NCBI GenBank assembly: GCA_023105745.1
Contig: JALGQZ010000006.1
Coordinates: forward strand, 35,481,686-35,545,685
DNA length: 64,000 nt
Origin: Austropuccinia psidii
Taxonomy: Eukaryota > Basidiomycota > Pucciniomycetes > Pucciniales > Sphaerophragmiaceae
Direction: 5' to 3'
Below the pieces are notes generated by a model. It was not told the origin of the DNA. It ran no database searches and saw only the letters and a program-made list of their open reading frames with translations. This document shows positions 33,866-45,885 of this stretch, piece by piece. The position numbers and the translations under genes are program-made. Within the stretch, counting starts at the first letter, position 1. The number at the start of each line of letters is the position of its first letter.

Positions 33866-36800
33866 CCTTGTCCAAAGATGTTGTAAATACTTTAACAGAA
33901 ATTAAAAATAGTATATTACCTCTAAAAGAAATTAAAGACAGTTTATTATCACTACAAGAAATAAATAACAATTTATCTTCTTTAACAAAAATTGTTGTAC
34001 AAAACAAGAAAGAAATTGACAACATTAAGTTTATTGTTGAAAATAATAAACCAAAGAATTGAATTGACAATACTCAAAAATTAATACAAGGACAACAAGA
34101 ATTGTATAAATACATAAAAGATATCAAAGACAAGACTTTGACAATCAATTATGATGTGAGTATTGAGAACCTTACAGAAAAATTAAATAAATTAAGTATT
34201 TCTGTAGAAAAATTTGAAGAAAAGACTTCATCACACCAAAAATTACTTTTGGACCATGTGGAAAAAAGTGATGAAGCAAGAATGCATCTGAAAGATGATA
34301 TTCAAAGTGAAATAAGGCTTATTACAGAAAAAATGGATAAAATTAATGAGGCTAATTTAAATATGCCAAAGTTATCAACACCATTTTCTCATATAAGAAG
34401 CCCTGTTAAAACAAAAGAGGAATTGTCAAATCCTTTCATAACAGACTTGAGTCACCAAGACAATAACCAAGTCTTAATGAAGGAAGCACCTCAATTGAAG
34501 GAATGGCCAACATTCACAGGAGAAGGTGAATATGACCACATGTCATTTATTAAAACAATTGACATGTTACAAGAAGACTATGCCATACCAGATGAATTAA
34601 TCACTGCAAGATTACATTCATTGTTTGAGAAATCTGCAAAAAGATGGTATTATGGCATAAGACAAACAAATGGTAAAAATACCTGGTCTTGGTGGAAACA
34701 AGAAATAATCACCAAGTGGGCAAATGATGCCTGGAGGTATAAGATAGAAAATGCATTTGAAAACTCTTTCTTTGACCCAGAGAAAGATAAACCTTTAACT
34801 TGGTTCCTAAAACAAGTTGAAAGGCTTAATGCACTGTACCCAGAAATGTCACAGAAGATGGTGCATATGAAAATACTTAAAAAATGTGGAGGGGAACTAG
34901 AACATGCCCTAAGAAGCAGGTGTATAGAACCATGCTCCACAGAAGAGTATATAAATGCACTAGAAGATATAGTGACAAGAACAAAAATTGGCAGGACTTG
35001 GAAAAGATTGGACATTAAAAGCCCAAACAAACCATTTATCAAGAAAGATAAAGCAAAAGAATCCTTTAAACCCAATACATCCAACAATAATGAGCAAAGA
35101 AAATGCCATAAATGTGGAGGTATTGGACACTTAGCCAATAATTGCCTTAAAAAAGCAAAGATCAATGAAATTGTGGAAACAGAAAACCACAATGACAAAG
35201 AAGAGGAATCTGACTCTGAAAAAGAGACAGAAGAGTCAGAGAGCTCTGAAAGTGATGAAATCAATATAATTAATGCACAAATTAATAATATTGATATAAT
35301 TTATGAAGTACTGGATGTTAATTCAAACTTGCCACAAGTTGGAACATCTGACACAAACCTGACAAACATACAAGATGCCAAAATGTATAGAACCAAACCT
35401 GCAAGAGGAATGGGATATACAGCTGGAAAATCAAGTATAAGTATTGTTATGGTTGATAACCAAGAAGGAAAGGTTAACTTGGATACAGGAGCATATTGCA
35501 CTTGTGTTGGAAAAAGTTATTTAAAAACCATTGTCCCAGACTGGCAAGAAAAACTTATGCCAATACAAGGTGTCAAATTTAGTAGTGCAAGTGAGAGCAT
35601 GAAGCCCCTTGGAATAATTGATTTAACACTAATTTTTCCTCATCCCTCACAATGTGTCAGAATTAAAGTAGAGTTTGTAGTAATGGACAACTGTACTAGT
35701 AATCATTTCATACTTGGGAATGACTACTTATCAATCTATGGTATAGATATCTCCAACCAAAAGGATAGATATTTTACCATAGGAGATAATAAAAGACAAA
35801 AGTTTGGATTCTTAAATAACAAAAAACAAATCACAGTTATTAAGAATGAGGAAAAAATTCCAGAAAAAGAACTTTTTATATCTGAACAAGTCAAAGAGGC
35901 AGAATTCAATCAAGAATTAACAGAAAAAATGAAAGAAAAATTGATTGACCTCTTATTTAAGTATAAAAATGCCTTTGCAACTGACAAAGAGCCACTAGGT
36001 GCCATAATTGGACATGAAGTGGATATAATTCTTAATGTAGAAAAACCTTACCCACCTTTATTAAGAAGACCTGCTTATCCAGCCAGCCCAAGAGCTAGAG
36101 AAGCCTTAGAGGTGCACATTAAAGAATTAATGGACCTTGGAGTATTAAGAAAGGTTGGACATAATGAACAAGTAGAAGTTACTACACCTGTCATTATAAC
36201 TTGGCATAATGGAAAATCAAGGATGGTAGGAGACTTCAGAGCCCTCAATACCTATACCATTCCAGACAGATATCCAATACCCAGAATCCATGAAACATTG
36301 ACCCAATTTTCACAAGCTAAGTTCATCACAGCTATGGATGCTCTTAAGGGTTTTCATCAAAATGTCTTAACAGACAATGCCAACAAACTACTAAGAATAA
36401 TAGTCCATTGTGGAATTTTTGAATACTTAAGAATGCCATTTGGAATAAAAAATGCACCTTCCCATTATCAAAGAATGATGAATACCATATTTCCTGAAGA
36501 ATTATCAGAAGGATGGTTAATCATCTATATTGATGATATTATAGTTTGCTCAGAAACTTGGGACAATCACCTTACAAGACTAGAAAGGGTACTACAGAAA
36601 ATAGTTCAAGTGAATATGAAAATTTCCTTGAAAAAGTGTCATTTTGCATATAGTGAATTAAAAGCACTAGGACATGTGGTATCTGGACTTAGTCTAGGCA
36701 TAGACAAAAATAAAGTAGAAGCAGTACTACTTAAACCAATGCCTCAAACTAAAAAAGAAATGCAATCATTTCTAGGATTTGCTGGTTACTATAGACAGCA

Positions 36801-38970
36801 TATAAAGGACTTTGCAAAGATTGCTAAATCCTTGTATCAGCTATGTGACCAACAAACAGTCTATGAGATGACAGAAGAAAGAGTCAAGGCATATGAAGAA
36901 TTGAAAAATTCCTTAACAAATGCCCCATTTCTTCTGATGCCAGATTGGAAACTACCCTTCAAACTGTACATTGATGCTTGTGGAGAAGGACTAGGTGCTG
37001 CACTTCACCAAACACAAATTATCAATGATAAACCAGTGGAAGGACCAATTTGTTTCATTTCAAGGCAGATAAAGCCAACAGAAGCAAGGTATGGAGCAAG
37101 CCAAATGGAATGCTTATGCCTAGTATGGGCTTTAGAAAAACTGCACTATTATTTGGATGGCACAGTATTTGATGTAATCACAGACTGTAATGCTGTGAAA
37201 TCACTATAAAATATGAAGACTCCAAATAGACATATGCTGAGATGGCAAATTGCTATCCAAGAATATAGAGGAAATATGACTAATGTTCATAAATCTGGAA
37301 ATATCCATAAAAATGCAGATGGTCTTAGCAGATGGGCTCTAGCAAATACCCCTGACAATCCAGCATGGGTACCACAAGAAGAGCACCATATAGAAGGAAT
37401 ATGTGTTACAGACATTGGCACAGAATTCTTTAACCAAGTTAAAGAAAGCTATAAGACAGACAAAAATTGCCATATCTTAAGCCAACTTCTAATGAAAGAC
37501 TGCAAAGATCCATCACTTTCATCAAAACTAGATGAAATATGGAAAAAGGCGTATGATGAAGGAAGATTTCACCTCCTTGATGGAATCCTTTACCATAGAA
37601 CAAAACACACATGTGTTATGGCCTTAACAGATAGAACACTAATAAACACTATTTTACATGAGTGTCATGATAGTGTTGCATCTGGACATCTCTCAGAAGA
37701 TAGGACACTAGAGAGGGTGAAAACCTGCTCTTGGTGGCCAAATTGGAAGAAAGATGTTGCAGAGTACTGCCAAACCTGTGACAGATGTCAAAAAGCCAAC
37801 AGAGCCACAGGAAAGAAATTTGGAATGATGATCCAAATCCAAGAACCAAAATCCCCATGGGAAATAGTTCATATGGATTGGGTAACAGCCTTACCTCCAG
37901 GAGGAGACAGGAGTTGTAATGCATGCCTAGTATTAGTTGACAGGTACAGTAAAACTCCCATGTTCTTACCATGTCATAAAGATGACACAGCTATGGATAC
38001 AGCCATAATGATATGGAATAAAGTCATTAGCCACACAGGCTTATTCCAAAATATTATAAGTGACAGAGACCCAAAGTTCACTTCAGCATTATGGACAAAC
38101 CTCCATAACTTGTTTGGAACAAAGTTATCATTCTCAACAGCTTATCATCCTCAAACTGATGGTCTAGCAGAAAGAATGATACAGACCCTGGAGGATATGA
38201 TCAGAAGATTCTGTGCTTATGGGCTAGAATTCAAAGATTCTGATGGTTTTACCCATGATTGGTGTACACTAATACCAGCACTTGAACTGGCATATAAGAC
38301 ATCAATCCATTCTTCTACTGGCAAAACACCAGCAATGCTAGAGAAAGGTTGGAATCCAAGACTTCCTTATGATACCCTCAAAAAGGACTTAGTGGATATA
38401 CATCCAACAGCAAGCAGTTTCAAGATAATGCTTGACAAAGCAAGACACCATGCAAACAGATGCATGCAAGATTCTTTTAAATATGCAAAAGAAAGATGGT
38501 ATAAAAGTCATAAACCACCTGACTTAAAAATAGGGGACTTGGTTTTAGTATCAACCCTTAATTTCAATAACATAAAAGGCCCAAAGAAATTGAAAGATTC
38601 CTTTGCAGGACCATTTATGATAAAAGCACTTCATCGACCCAATGCTGTTCAATTAGAACTCACAGGTGAACTAATGAACAAACACCCAACTTTCCCTGTA
38701 AGTCTGATAAAACCTTACAGTTCAAGTGATAAGGAATTATTTCCACTAAGAAATAAACCCCCACTTGAAATTCCCCCCTTGGAGGAAGGAGAGGAAAAGA
38801 AAATAGTAAAAGTCCTTAAAGAAAGAAGGACAAGAAACAAAAAAGAAAGGGAATACCTTGTAAGGTATAGAAATTCAACTCAAGAAGATGAATGGCTACT
38901 TGAGAAAGATATAACAAATGCTGATAAATTACTAAGAAGGTTCAGACATGAAAGAAAACCTGAAAAATAA
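33172..38970 (+). pseudogene. Element D gag-pol polyprotein (two in-frame stops)
   Basis: One frame spans 33172-38970. Domains: charged gag N-terminus with coiled coil (33.9-34.4 kb); gag core [13 protein letters not shown] near 34505; zinc knuckle [14 protein letters not shown] near 35104; aspartic protease [11 protein letters not shown] near 35480; RT with YIDDII near 36526; RNase [14 protein letters not shown] near 36974 and TDCNAVKSL near 37190; integrase HHCC (HECHDS...[10 protein letters not shown] near 37660-37797) and catalytic D, D, E in [22 protein letters not shown] and [12 protein letters not shown]; a chromodomain-like tail ([16 protein letters not shown] near 38855). Stops: TGA at 34060-34062 and TAA at 37207-37209, inside RNase H. 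No frameshift. Recently active and possibly rescued by related copies elsewhere. Confidence 0.92.
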
Positions 38971-39073
38971 AAAGTTAAGCATTATTGAGCTTCAAGACTA
39001 ACAAAGTCTATTGAAGAGGTAGGACAGTGGATGATACCCTAATCACATATATCAGATTGTGGTACAATCTTTT

Positions 39074-39087
39074 TTGGTGGTAGGGAA
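39074..39087 (+). other. Element D polypurine tract
   Basis: Purine-rich GGTGGTAGGGAA immediately before the 3' LTR, in the position needed for plus-strand priming. Confidence 0.6.
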
Positions 39088-41115
39088 TGTGAGCCTTTGA
39101 GATATGACCACATATCCAATAAGGTCACAAAAAAGATTAATAATAATTATACCTTTAATATAATTATATTAAAATTAATTAGAATAATTATACACTAAAA
39201 ATAATTACTCAAATATACAAAAAATACCATAAATTGGTACTAAAATTGGTTTAACTTAAAAACCAATGAATGAACATGTGAAATAAATTATACCATTGGA
39301 TTCCCCATGGAAAAATACACATATACCACTTTTATGGCATATCTGTAAAGTCAATATTTAAGGAATTATAAGGTATAATACCTTATAAAAATCATAAAAC
39401 CTTATTTATCTCAGAAACTAATGAAACAACATGTGGAATGAATTGTACCAGTGGATTCCCCACAAAAATCCACATATAAAACAATTAATAAGCTAATTCC
39501 CAAAATCAATACTTAAGGAATTATCCTGAATATATGCACTTTTTTGGTCAACGCATATATTCAGTGATCATAGCTAATATCTTCTAAACTATACATGCTA
39601 GAATGATGAACCAAAAAAAAGTTACCACTTAATTACTGTAAGAACACAGATATGAACTTTATTTTGCAAATTATAAACAAGGTTAAGACTTATGAGGAAA
39701 TATTGATAACAATCAACAGAGCTGTTGACCACTTTGTTGTGAAAGTAGTCCAAACTTAAAAAAAAGTATACAGTTGGATTCTACTAGTTTATTCGAGAAG
39801 AATGACGTAATTTTTATTGTTAAATTCAGGGTATAACCCCCTGAAATTAAGGTTTGAAGTTTAAAATATTGAATTTCGACAGAAAAGATGAGTTACAAGA
39901 AAAATCATCAAAATTAGAGTTTTGATGATGTAATGAAAAGCTCTTGGCAGCATAATAAGGTTATGTCAGGCTAGCAGAATTCACTCTCTGAATTGCTGTA
40001 GCGTGAAAACCTTAAAAGTTATTGAGGATCAAAGTTTGAGCTTAAATTGAGCTGTTATGATCACATACTGTAACCTTAAATTAAGTTTAACAGTCTTAAT
40101 AGTGATAAAATTGGTGAATACTATTAGTTTATGATTAAAACTAATAAAATCCACGAAATTTGGGGTTCTGCCAAGCCTCTGATGTCATCACACTTAGAGT
40201 TATAGTGATAACTCTAAATAATGGTGTAATAATGATGTAATATGGTTTGATCATGATGTAATCACCCTCAAACCTTAAAATATTGATCAATTCCAGTGGA
40301 TATGATCAGTACACGTCTACTAGAAGCCTGTTGGACTCTAGGAGGGAGGTATTTACTATAAATAGAGCTCTTTTTACTCTGTTTTCCCCTCAGACGCATC
40401 AAAAACATTAAATCAATTAAATCAAAGGTAATTTCTTTATTCTTTATATATAAAAACTGTTATATTATTAAAGACCAAAGACCACCTTGCTATAATCAAC
40501 TCTTTTTGACGTGATTAAATCATTTATTTAATTGTTTTTGTTAAAAAATCTCTCTAATAACTCATTTCCACGTAAAAATCCAGAATAATTTGTAATTTTC
40601 TTTATTTTTATTGTAAATACAATTTGAAAAGGTTGTATTTATATTTTTTGGCGGAAAATACTTCAAAATTATTATATTAAGTGTTAAAAGTAGGTTATTT
40701 TCTCTTATTATAATAATTTCTCTATTATTACTCTTTTAATAATTCTTTAATTAATATAAATAGTATTTATATTAATTCATAACCTTAATATTAGTAATAT
40801 TATTGTTATTAATTGTTTTTTATTAATAAAAAACAGTTTTTTACGCCTTTATTATTTGTTGGTAACAATAATAAAGAGCTTTATAATATATTAATTATTT
40901 TATATTAATATATTATTTATAATATCATAATTTCATATAATATTAATTATATTATTATATTTATTTAATAATATAATATTTTTACGCCATAATAATAATA
41001 TTTCTTTATTATTATTATTATTTCAATCTTATTTATTTCAACCATAAGGACATTCAGAGTACAATAAGTAATAAATTAGTAATTTTTACTTATTGTTTCA
41101 TAGTCATACCTTACA
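39088..41115 (+). repeat. Element D 3' LTR (2028 bp)
   Basis: Near-identical to the 5' LTR, with scattered substitutions such as those near 39605, 40010, 40310 and 40655. Followed by the TTCAG duplication. Confidence 0.93.
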
Positions 41116-41120
41116 TTCAG
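41116..41120. repeat. Element D right target-site duplication TTCAG
   Basis: Matches 30397-30401 exactly. Confidence 0.92.
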
Positions 41121-44100
41121 GCAGCATGGATCACCTTCACCTTATCCTAGACCCATGGCCACATCAACACCTTACACAGAACAAAGACCAAGTACCTTAC
41201 CAAGAAGAGTAAACATTTCTTCCCAAACCCCAACTCCATTACATCAAGAAATTCCAATAAACTCTACTCCAATAGTGAAAATCAGATCCAAGGACTATAA
41301 TCTGTGGTTTGATGGAAAGGATGTGGAAAGATTCATCAAGAAAGTTGAAAATATTGCAGAAATTGAAGGAGCAAGTGGAAGAGACATAGCAAGACAAATA
41401 GCATTTTGGACAAAAGATGAAGAAATCAGTTATCATATTGAAGGAATGCCAGGATATGAAACAGCTGATTGGGATCAATTAAAAGTGGATATGAAAAGAA
41501 GATGGGGAACAGTCTCACCTGAAAGAAGATACAGATTATCCTCAATCACTGATTTATTCACAAAAACTCAACAAGAAGGTGGAATAAGAAACATGACACA
41601 ATACAGAAAATTCATTGGGGAATATGAAGCAATCATCACTTACCTCAAAAGATACCAATATATCCAAGGTGATATCAATCATAACCAGGAAATATTGGCA
41701 AGCCTTTCCACTAGTGTTCAAGAGTCAATTTACAAAGAAATGATTAAAGACAGAGCTATGGTTCAAGCCTTGGATGGAGGTTACATCATTCCAAGATTGG
41801 ATATTTTGAAATTATACATTGAACAAGACTTGGAGGCCAAGGTACTTATTCAACAAAAAGAATTTTCTAAACCAAAACCTCCAGAAAAGAAAACAAGATT
41901 TGAGGATGAAAGCTGGGATGAAGTTTTAAAACAAGTAAAAGAACTTACCCAAAAAATCAAAAATCCTCCACAACCAGAGCCTCAACCAAGAAATGAGGGA
42001 AAAGGATCAGTTAAAGAAGTTTTAAATCAACTCAAAAGACTTTCAGAAGCAGTTAATTCACCAAGAAGGAACTGGAACAACAATCAAGAGCAAAGATTAC
42101 CTCAAAATAATCAGCCATATAGGCCAAGGAATCCCTTACCACCATTTTCATCTAGTTACCAACCATACATACCAGCTCAAATGGCCCCAAGACCACCAGT
42201 TAAATGTGCTTACTGCAAGGAAGAAGGACATTCAGCAACTAGATGCACTCACCTTGCTTAAGATTTGGACAGAAGAATTGTCAGAACCCAAGGAGCATCT
42301 TACCTCTTCCCCAATTATCAGAGAGTACCTATGGAAGGAAATGAAAGTGCCAAAGACATAGTCAGGGCCTTTGCAAAAGAACAAGCAGAGCTCAACAAGA
42401 AATTTATGGAGAAACCTGTGGTAAAACCAAAACCAGAAGAAGAGGTTAAGCCCAGTGAAAAGAAACAAGAGGATAAATCAACCTCAATTGCTCATGTTGA
42501 AGATTGGTCAAATTGGAAACCACCAACCATTTCCTCAGCCAATGACCCATTTGAATCACACATTGGATTAAGGCAGACCAAACAAAGGTTGGAAAGACAA
42601 TCTCAAAATCAAGAGCCAAAGAAAAAAGCAGAAATTCCAGGAACTTACATTGAAGAAGAAAAGGAAGAAGAAAGAGTAATAATTCCCACCAAATTCCAAA
42701 ATTCAAATATTCCAAAACCAGACCAGCCTGAGGAGGAAATTGAAAATATTTCCAATAAAAATGAAGATGAAGAAATTCCAAAACAAGAAAAGAAAGTCAG
42801 CAAGCCTCAAAAGAAACAAGTTTAAACTAAATTAGAAATTGACAAAATTATCAAGAAAATTATGCAACAAAAGATCAAACTCACCATTTAAGAAATCTTG
42901 AGGATGTCACCCAATTTTGTCCATAAATTACAAGAATTATCAGAAAAAGACAAGGAAAAGATTAAATCACTCAACTCAATGGATCTTCAAGAAAGACTAT
43001 TAACATTTGGATTCAAAGAAATACCAAAGCACAAGATTCATTATGCCTGTCCTTTGGGATTTATGGAAATCTTTATTGGAAAGGAAGAATATCCTATCAG
43101 AGCATTAGTGGACACTGGGGCAGAACTCAACATCATACCAGAAGAAATAGCAATCAAAGCCTCACTCACAACAAGAAATCTTAACATGAACCTTAGGGGA
43201 ATTGGAGGCCATACTACTTCATTGGTGGCACTTTCAGAATTTACTCCAATCATCTTGGCTTCAGGTGAAGAAACTCTAATTCACTTCTTCATTGCAAAAG
43301 GATCTGTCCACACAGTACTTGGGAGACCTTTCTTGGAAGACAATAACATTAGGCTAGAGTTTTCTCACAAGCAAGGTGAAATACTAAGCTATCAAGAACC
43401 TGATGGAAGAAGATTATGCATGCCAATATGCAAACCTCAAGCACTGGGATGGCAAACTGGACCACCTAGAGGAATGGATTTATGCAATATGGCAACATTG
43501 GTCAGAAATAACCCAGGAAAGAAGTTTCAAAATGCAAAAAGAGACAATACCATAATCAATTTAACCTAGAAGACCCAAGAGTTATCCATATCTCCAAAAT
43601 GTGATGAGTTTGGTCAAGATTTACAAAATACCCAATGGCCAAACAGCTTCAAAAGACAACTTGAAGACTCAACCTCTGAAGATGAATTACCCAATATAAG
43701 TTACAAGCCAATTAACAATAATGAAGAAAAATTCCAAATTTTGGTGGATGGAAATGAGAAAATACATGCAAACCCTTTCAAACCTAAACCCAAAAAGAAG
43801 AAAGTCAGATTTAACCTCATAATTATGGAAGGAAGAGACAAAAATTCAAAAGACACATACCATATCAACTTCTTGGACAGACCATGGAACAACCAATAAG
43901 AACCTTATGAATGGCAACTGGAAAACCCTGAATTTATCCAGTAACCTCCCAATGAAGAGGATGAATCAGAATCCATCTTAGAAAATGAATACAATTACAT
44001 CTACCTGCCATACATCACCTTTGAAGACATTCATGGAGATGAAGCTCAAGAAATTTCATGTGAAGATAAATATTTATGTCAACTTCCAGGAGCAAACTTG

Positions 44101-44454
44101 AACAAAATCCAATTCTTATATTTATTAACTGAAGAGGGAATTAACGGTAACCTTGAAAATCAATTCTGGGATGAAATATTTGAAATGGCCACACTACCAA
44201 GAAGAGGACTTTACTTCAACCAAATTTGGGCCCAGTGGTACCTTGGATTGAATGGATCAACATACCAAACTGGAAAATTGAAATGGGTTGGAGATGGATA
44301 TATATTCATTGATGAAGACTTATGGTGGTCAGAATTTCCATCAGAACCAGAAATTGAGGAAAGAAATAACTTTGTGGAAGCCCTCAAAGACCTGATTTTG
44401 GCCAGGTTACTCAACAGAAACTCACCTTTCCCACTTGGGGGAGCTCAACTTTGA
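41121..44454 (+). pseudogene. Element C gag segment 3, protease and downstream W-rich domain
   Basis: Continuation of the C gag frame. The gag core runs from about 41280 (NLWFDGKDVERFIKKVE) to 41860. Next come a Pro/Gln-rich linker, a zinc knuckle CAYCKEEGHSATRC near 42207, an acidic/basic linker, an aspartic protease near 43105 (ALVDTGAELNIIPEE, with the flap-like LRGIGGHTTS and LGRPFL), and finally a W-rich acidic domain (GINGNLENQFWDEIFEM near 44130-44180). Six stops interrupt it, all in this same frame and all TAA or TAG: 42259, 42823, 42889, 43567, 43897 and 43942. I see no frameshift over 3.3 kb. No RT follows. Either decayed by point mutation only or, less likely, using read-through. 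Confidence 0.8.
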
Positions 44455-44820
44455 ATAAAACCAACAAAATCAAGGTTTTTTTTTCTAAAATGTATCAGTA
44501 TCACCCATAAAATGTATCATTAGTTTTTTTTTATTTCATTTTTTCTCTATAGGGCAGTGACTTCCTGCCTTAACAAAGAAGAAATTCATCAATAAGTTAT
44601 TCCTTAAAAAAAAAAAAAAAAAAAAAAAAACTTACAAAAAATATATCAATTACCTTCACCATGGCCAATTCACCAACATTTGGATCCTATGGGGAAGAAT
44701 TAATAAAAGAAGACCAAATTATCAATGAAGAACTTCATTGGTAACCAGAAGATGAAGATTTCAATAAAGAAACCCTTTGGCACTTTAAGGATACTCCATC
44801 ACTATCAAAAACCCAAGCAT
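44455..44820. other. Spacer with first hairpin unit and poly(A) run
   Basis: Non-coding. It contains a diverged first unit of the array below (44552-44582) and a run of about 24 A residues near 44608-44631. Confidence 0.5.
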
Positions 44821-45238
44821 CATTAGGCAGTGACCTCCTGCCTTATCAAAGAGGAAAATACAAAATTTTTATCAACCAAAATCACCAATTTCACTCACCC
44901 AAATCATAAAAATCACTAGGCAGTGACCTCCTGCCTTATCAAAGAGGAATATCAGCTCTCACCAAATCAAATCAATAATTTCTCTCACCTAAAAAAAAAA
45001 GAAACAACAATTAATCATAAGATCACTAGGCAGTGACCTCCTGCCTTATCAAAGAGGAAAGTAATTTCTCATCAACCAAAACAATAAATTTCACTCATCT
45101 TCAAATCAAGCATCACTAGGCAGTGACCTCGTGCCTTATCAAAGAGGAAAATCAATTCTTATCAATCAAAATCACCAATTTCACTCACCCAAAATCAAGA
45201 ATCACTAGGCAGTGACCTCCTGCCTTATCAAAGAGGAA
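44552..45238. repeat. Hairpin repeat array of element C (6 units, about 90-110 bp apart after a first gap)
   Basis: A 35-base core, TCACTAGGCAGTGACCTCCT then GCCTTATCAAAGAGGAA, recurs at about 44552, 44821, 44913, 45023, 45113 and 45202. Within it AGGCAG pairs with CTGCCT around a 7-base loop. Alternatively TCACT pairs with AGTGA; the two stems are mutually exclusive. Spacers between cores are A/C-rich and variable, so the core is the conserved part. It lies between two related ORFs of element C. Confidence 0.8.
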
Positions 45239-45372
45239 TATCCAAATTCTTACCCAAAATTACCATCCAAAACCCAATAAACCTACCCTCAAACTAATTT
45301 GATAAATAAATTTAATAAAATTTTCAAATCTTATTATCTTTTGACACTTTCAAACCCACCAAATCCTTCAAA

Positions 45373-45885
45373 ATGGAATCATGGCCATTACTTGATGAAA
45401 ATCCTTGGTCATTAGACACACAAACCATCTGGATAGAAGAAAAAGAACTCTGGGCCAATTACATTAATCCACAAGAATCAATTGAAAATCCTGACTGGTT
45501 TTTGAAAATAAAACCAGAACCCTGTCCTGATATTTCCACCATAGTCCTTCCATACATTGAGTTTGAGGACATCTTTAAAAAAGAAAACTCACCATCAGAA
45601 ACTGTCATATCTCATCCATGGAAAGAATTACCTGGATTCAACCTTACAAAATATGAATTCTTGGAAATACTGACCTGGGATGGAGTTGATGGAAACCTTG
45701 GAAACCAATACTGGAATGAAATATTCCACATGGATGAGCACCTCAGGAAATCATTATTTTGGAGGACCTGGGAATGCCAAGACTGGTTAAACCTTCAGGA
45801 CTTTGAAATTAAAAATGGAAAAATATGCAAGATATCAAGAGGTTATGTTATTAATAATTCCACCTGGGATTGCCACTGGGAATAA
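45373..45885 (+). CDS. Element C W-rich ORF, paralogue of the domain at 43945-44454
   Basis: 170 residues from ATG 45373. Unrecognised. The C-terminal half (LPGFNLTKYEFLEILTWDGV, then GNLGNQYWNEIF) matches the upstream domain's LPGANLNKIQFLYLLTEEGI and GNLENQFWDEIF, and the middle LPYIEFEDIF matches LPYITFEDIH. It is therefore a duplicated module. Acidic and Trp-rich, with no signal peptide or membrane segment. Intact here, unlike its upstream paralogue, which belongs to a frame with stops. The role in the retroelement is unknown. Confidence 0.6.
   Translation: MESWPLLDENPWSLDTQTIWIEEKELWANYINPQESIENPDWFLKIKPEPCPDISTIVLPYIEFEDIFKKENSPSETVISHPWKELPGFNLTKYEFLEILTWDGVDGNLGNQYWNEIFHMDEHLRKSLFWRTWECQDWLNLQDFEIKNGKICKISRGYVINNSTWDCHWE

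Larger units (their letters stand above)
30402..41115 (+). mobile_element. Element D: nearly intact Ty3/gypsy (chromovirus-like) retrotransposon, 10.7 kb
   Basis: Complete element with two roughly 2.03-kb LTRs, a 5-bp TSD, a primer-binding-site-like motif at 32433, a polypurine tract before the 3' LTR, an ORF1 and a gag-pol frame running gag, zinc knuckle, protease, RT, RNase H, integrase, chromodomain-like tail. The LTRs differ at only some 20 to 30 positions that I could spot by eye, so the insertion is young. Only two in-frame stops interrupt the polyprotein frame. It sits inside the gag of element C, and its left LTR starts only 384 bases from CACTA-1. Confidence 0.92.
8571..45885 (+). 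mobile_element. Element C: LTR retroelement split by two insertions
   Basis: Its parts are the LTR (8571-10465), the primer-binding site, gag segment 1 (10549-10710), gag segment 2 (30022-30401), gag segment 3 plus protease (41121-44454), a hairpin repeat array (44552-45238) and a second related ORF (45373-45885). Removing CACTA-1 (with one TCT) and element D (with one TTCAG) rejoins one continuous reading frame, which proves both landed in the same gag. No reverse transcriptase or integrase is visible downstream, so C is either non-autonomous or has its pol beyond CACTA-2. The 3' LTR was not found. The downstream limit given is where recognisable coding ends. Confidence 0.75.
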
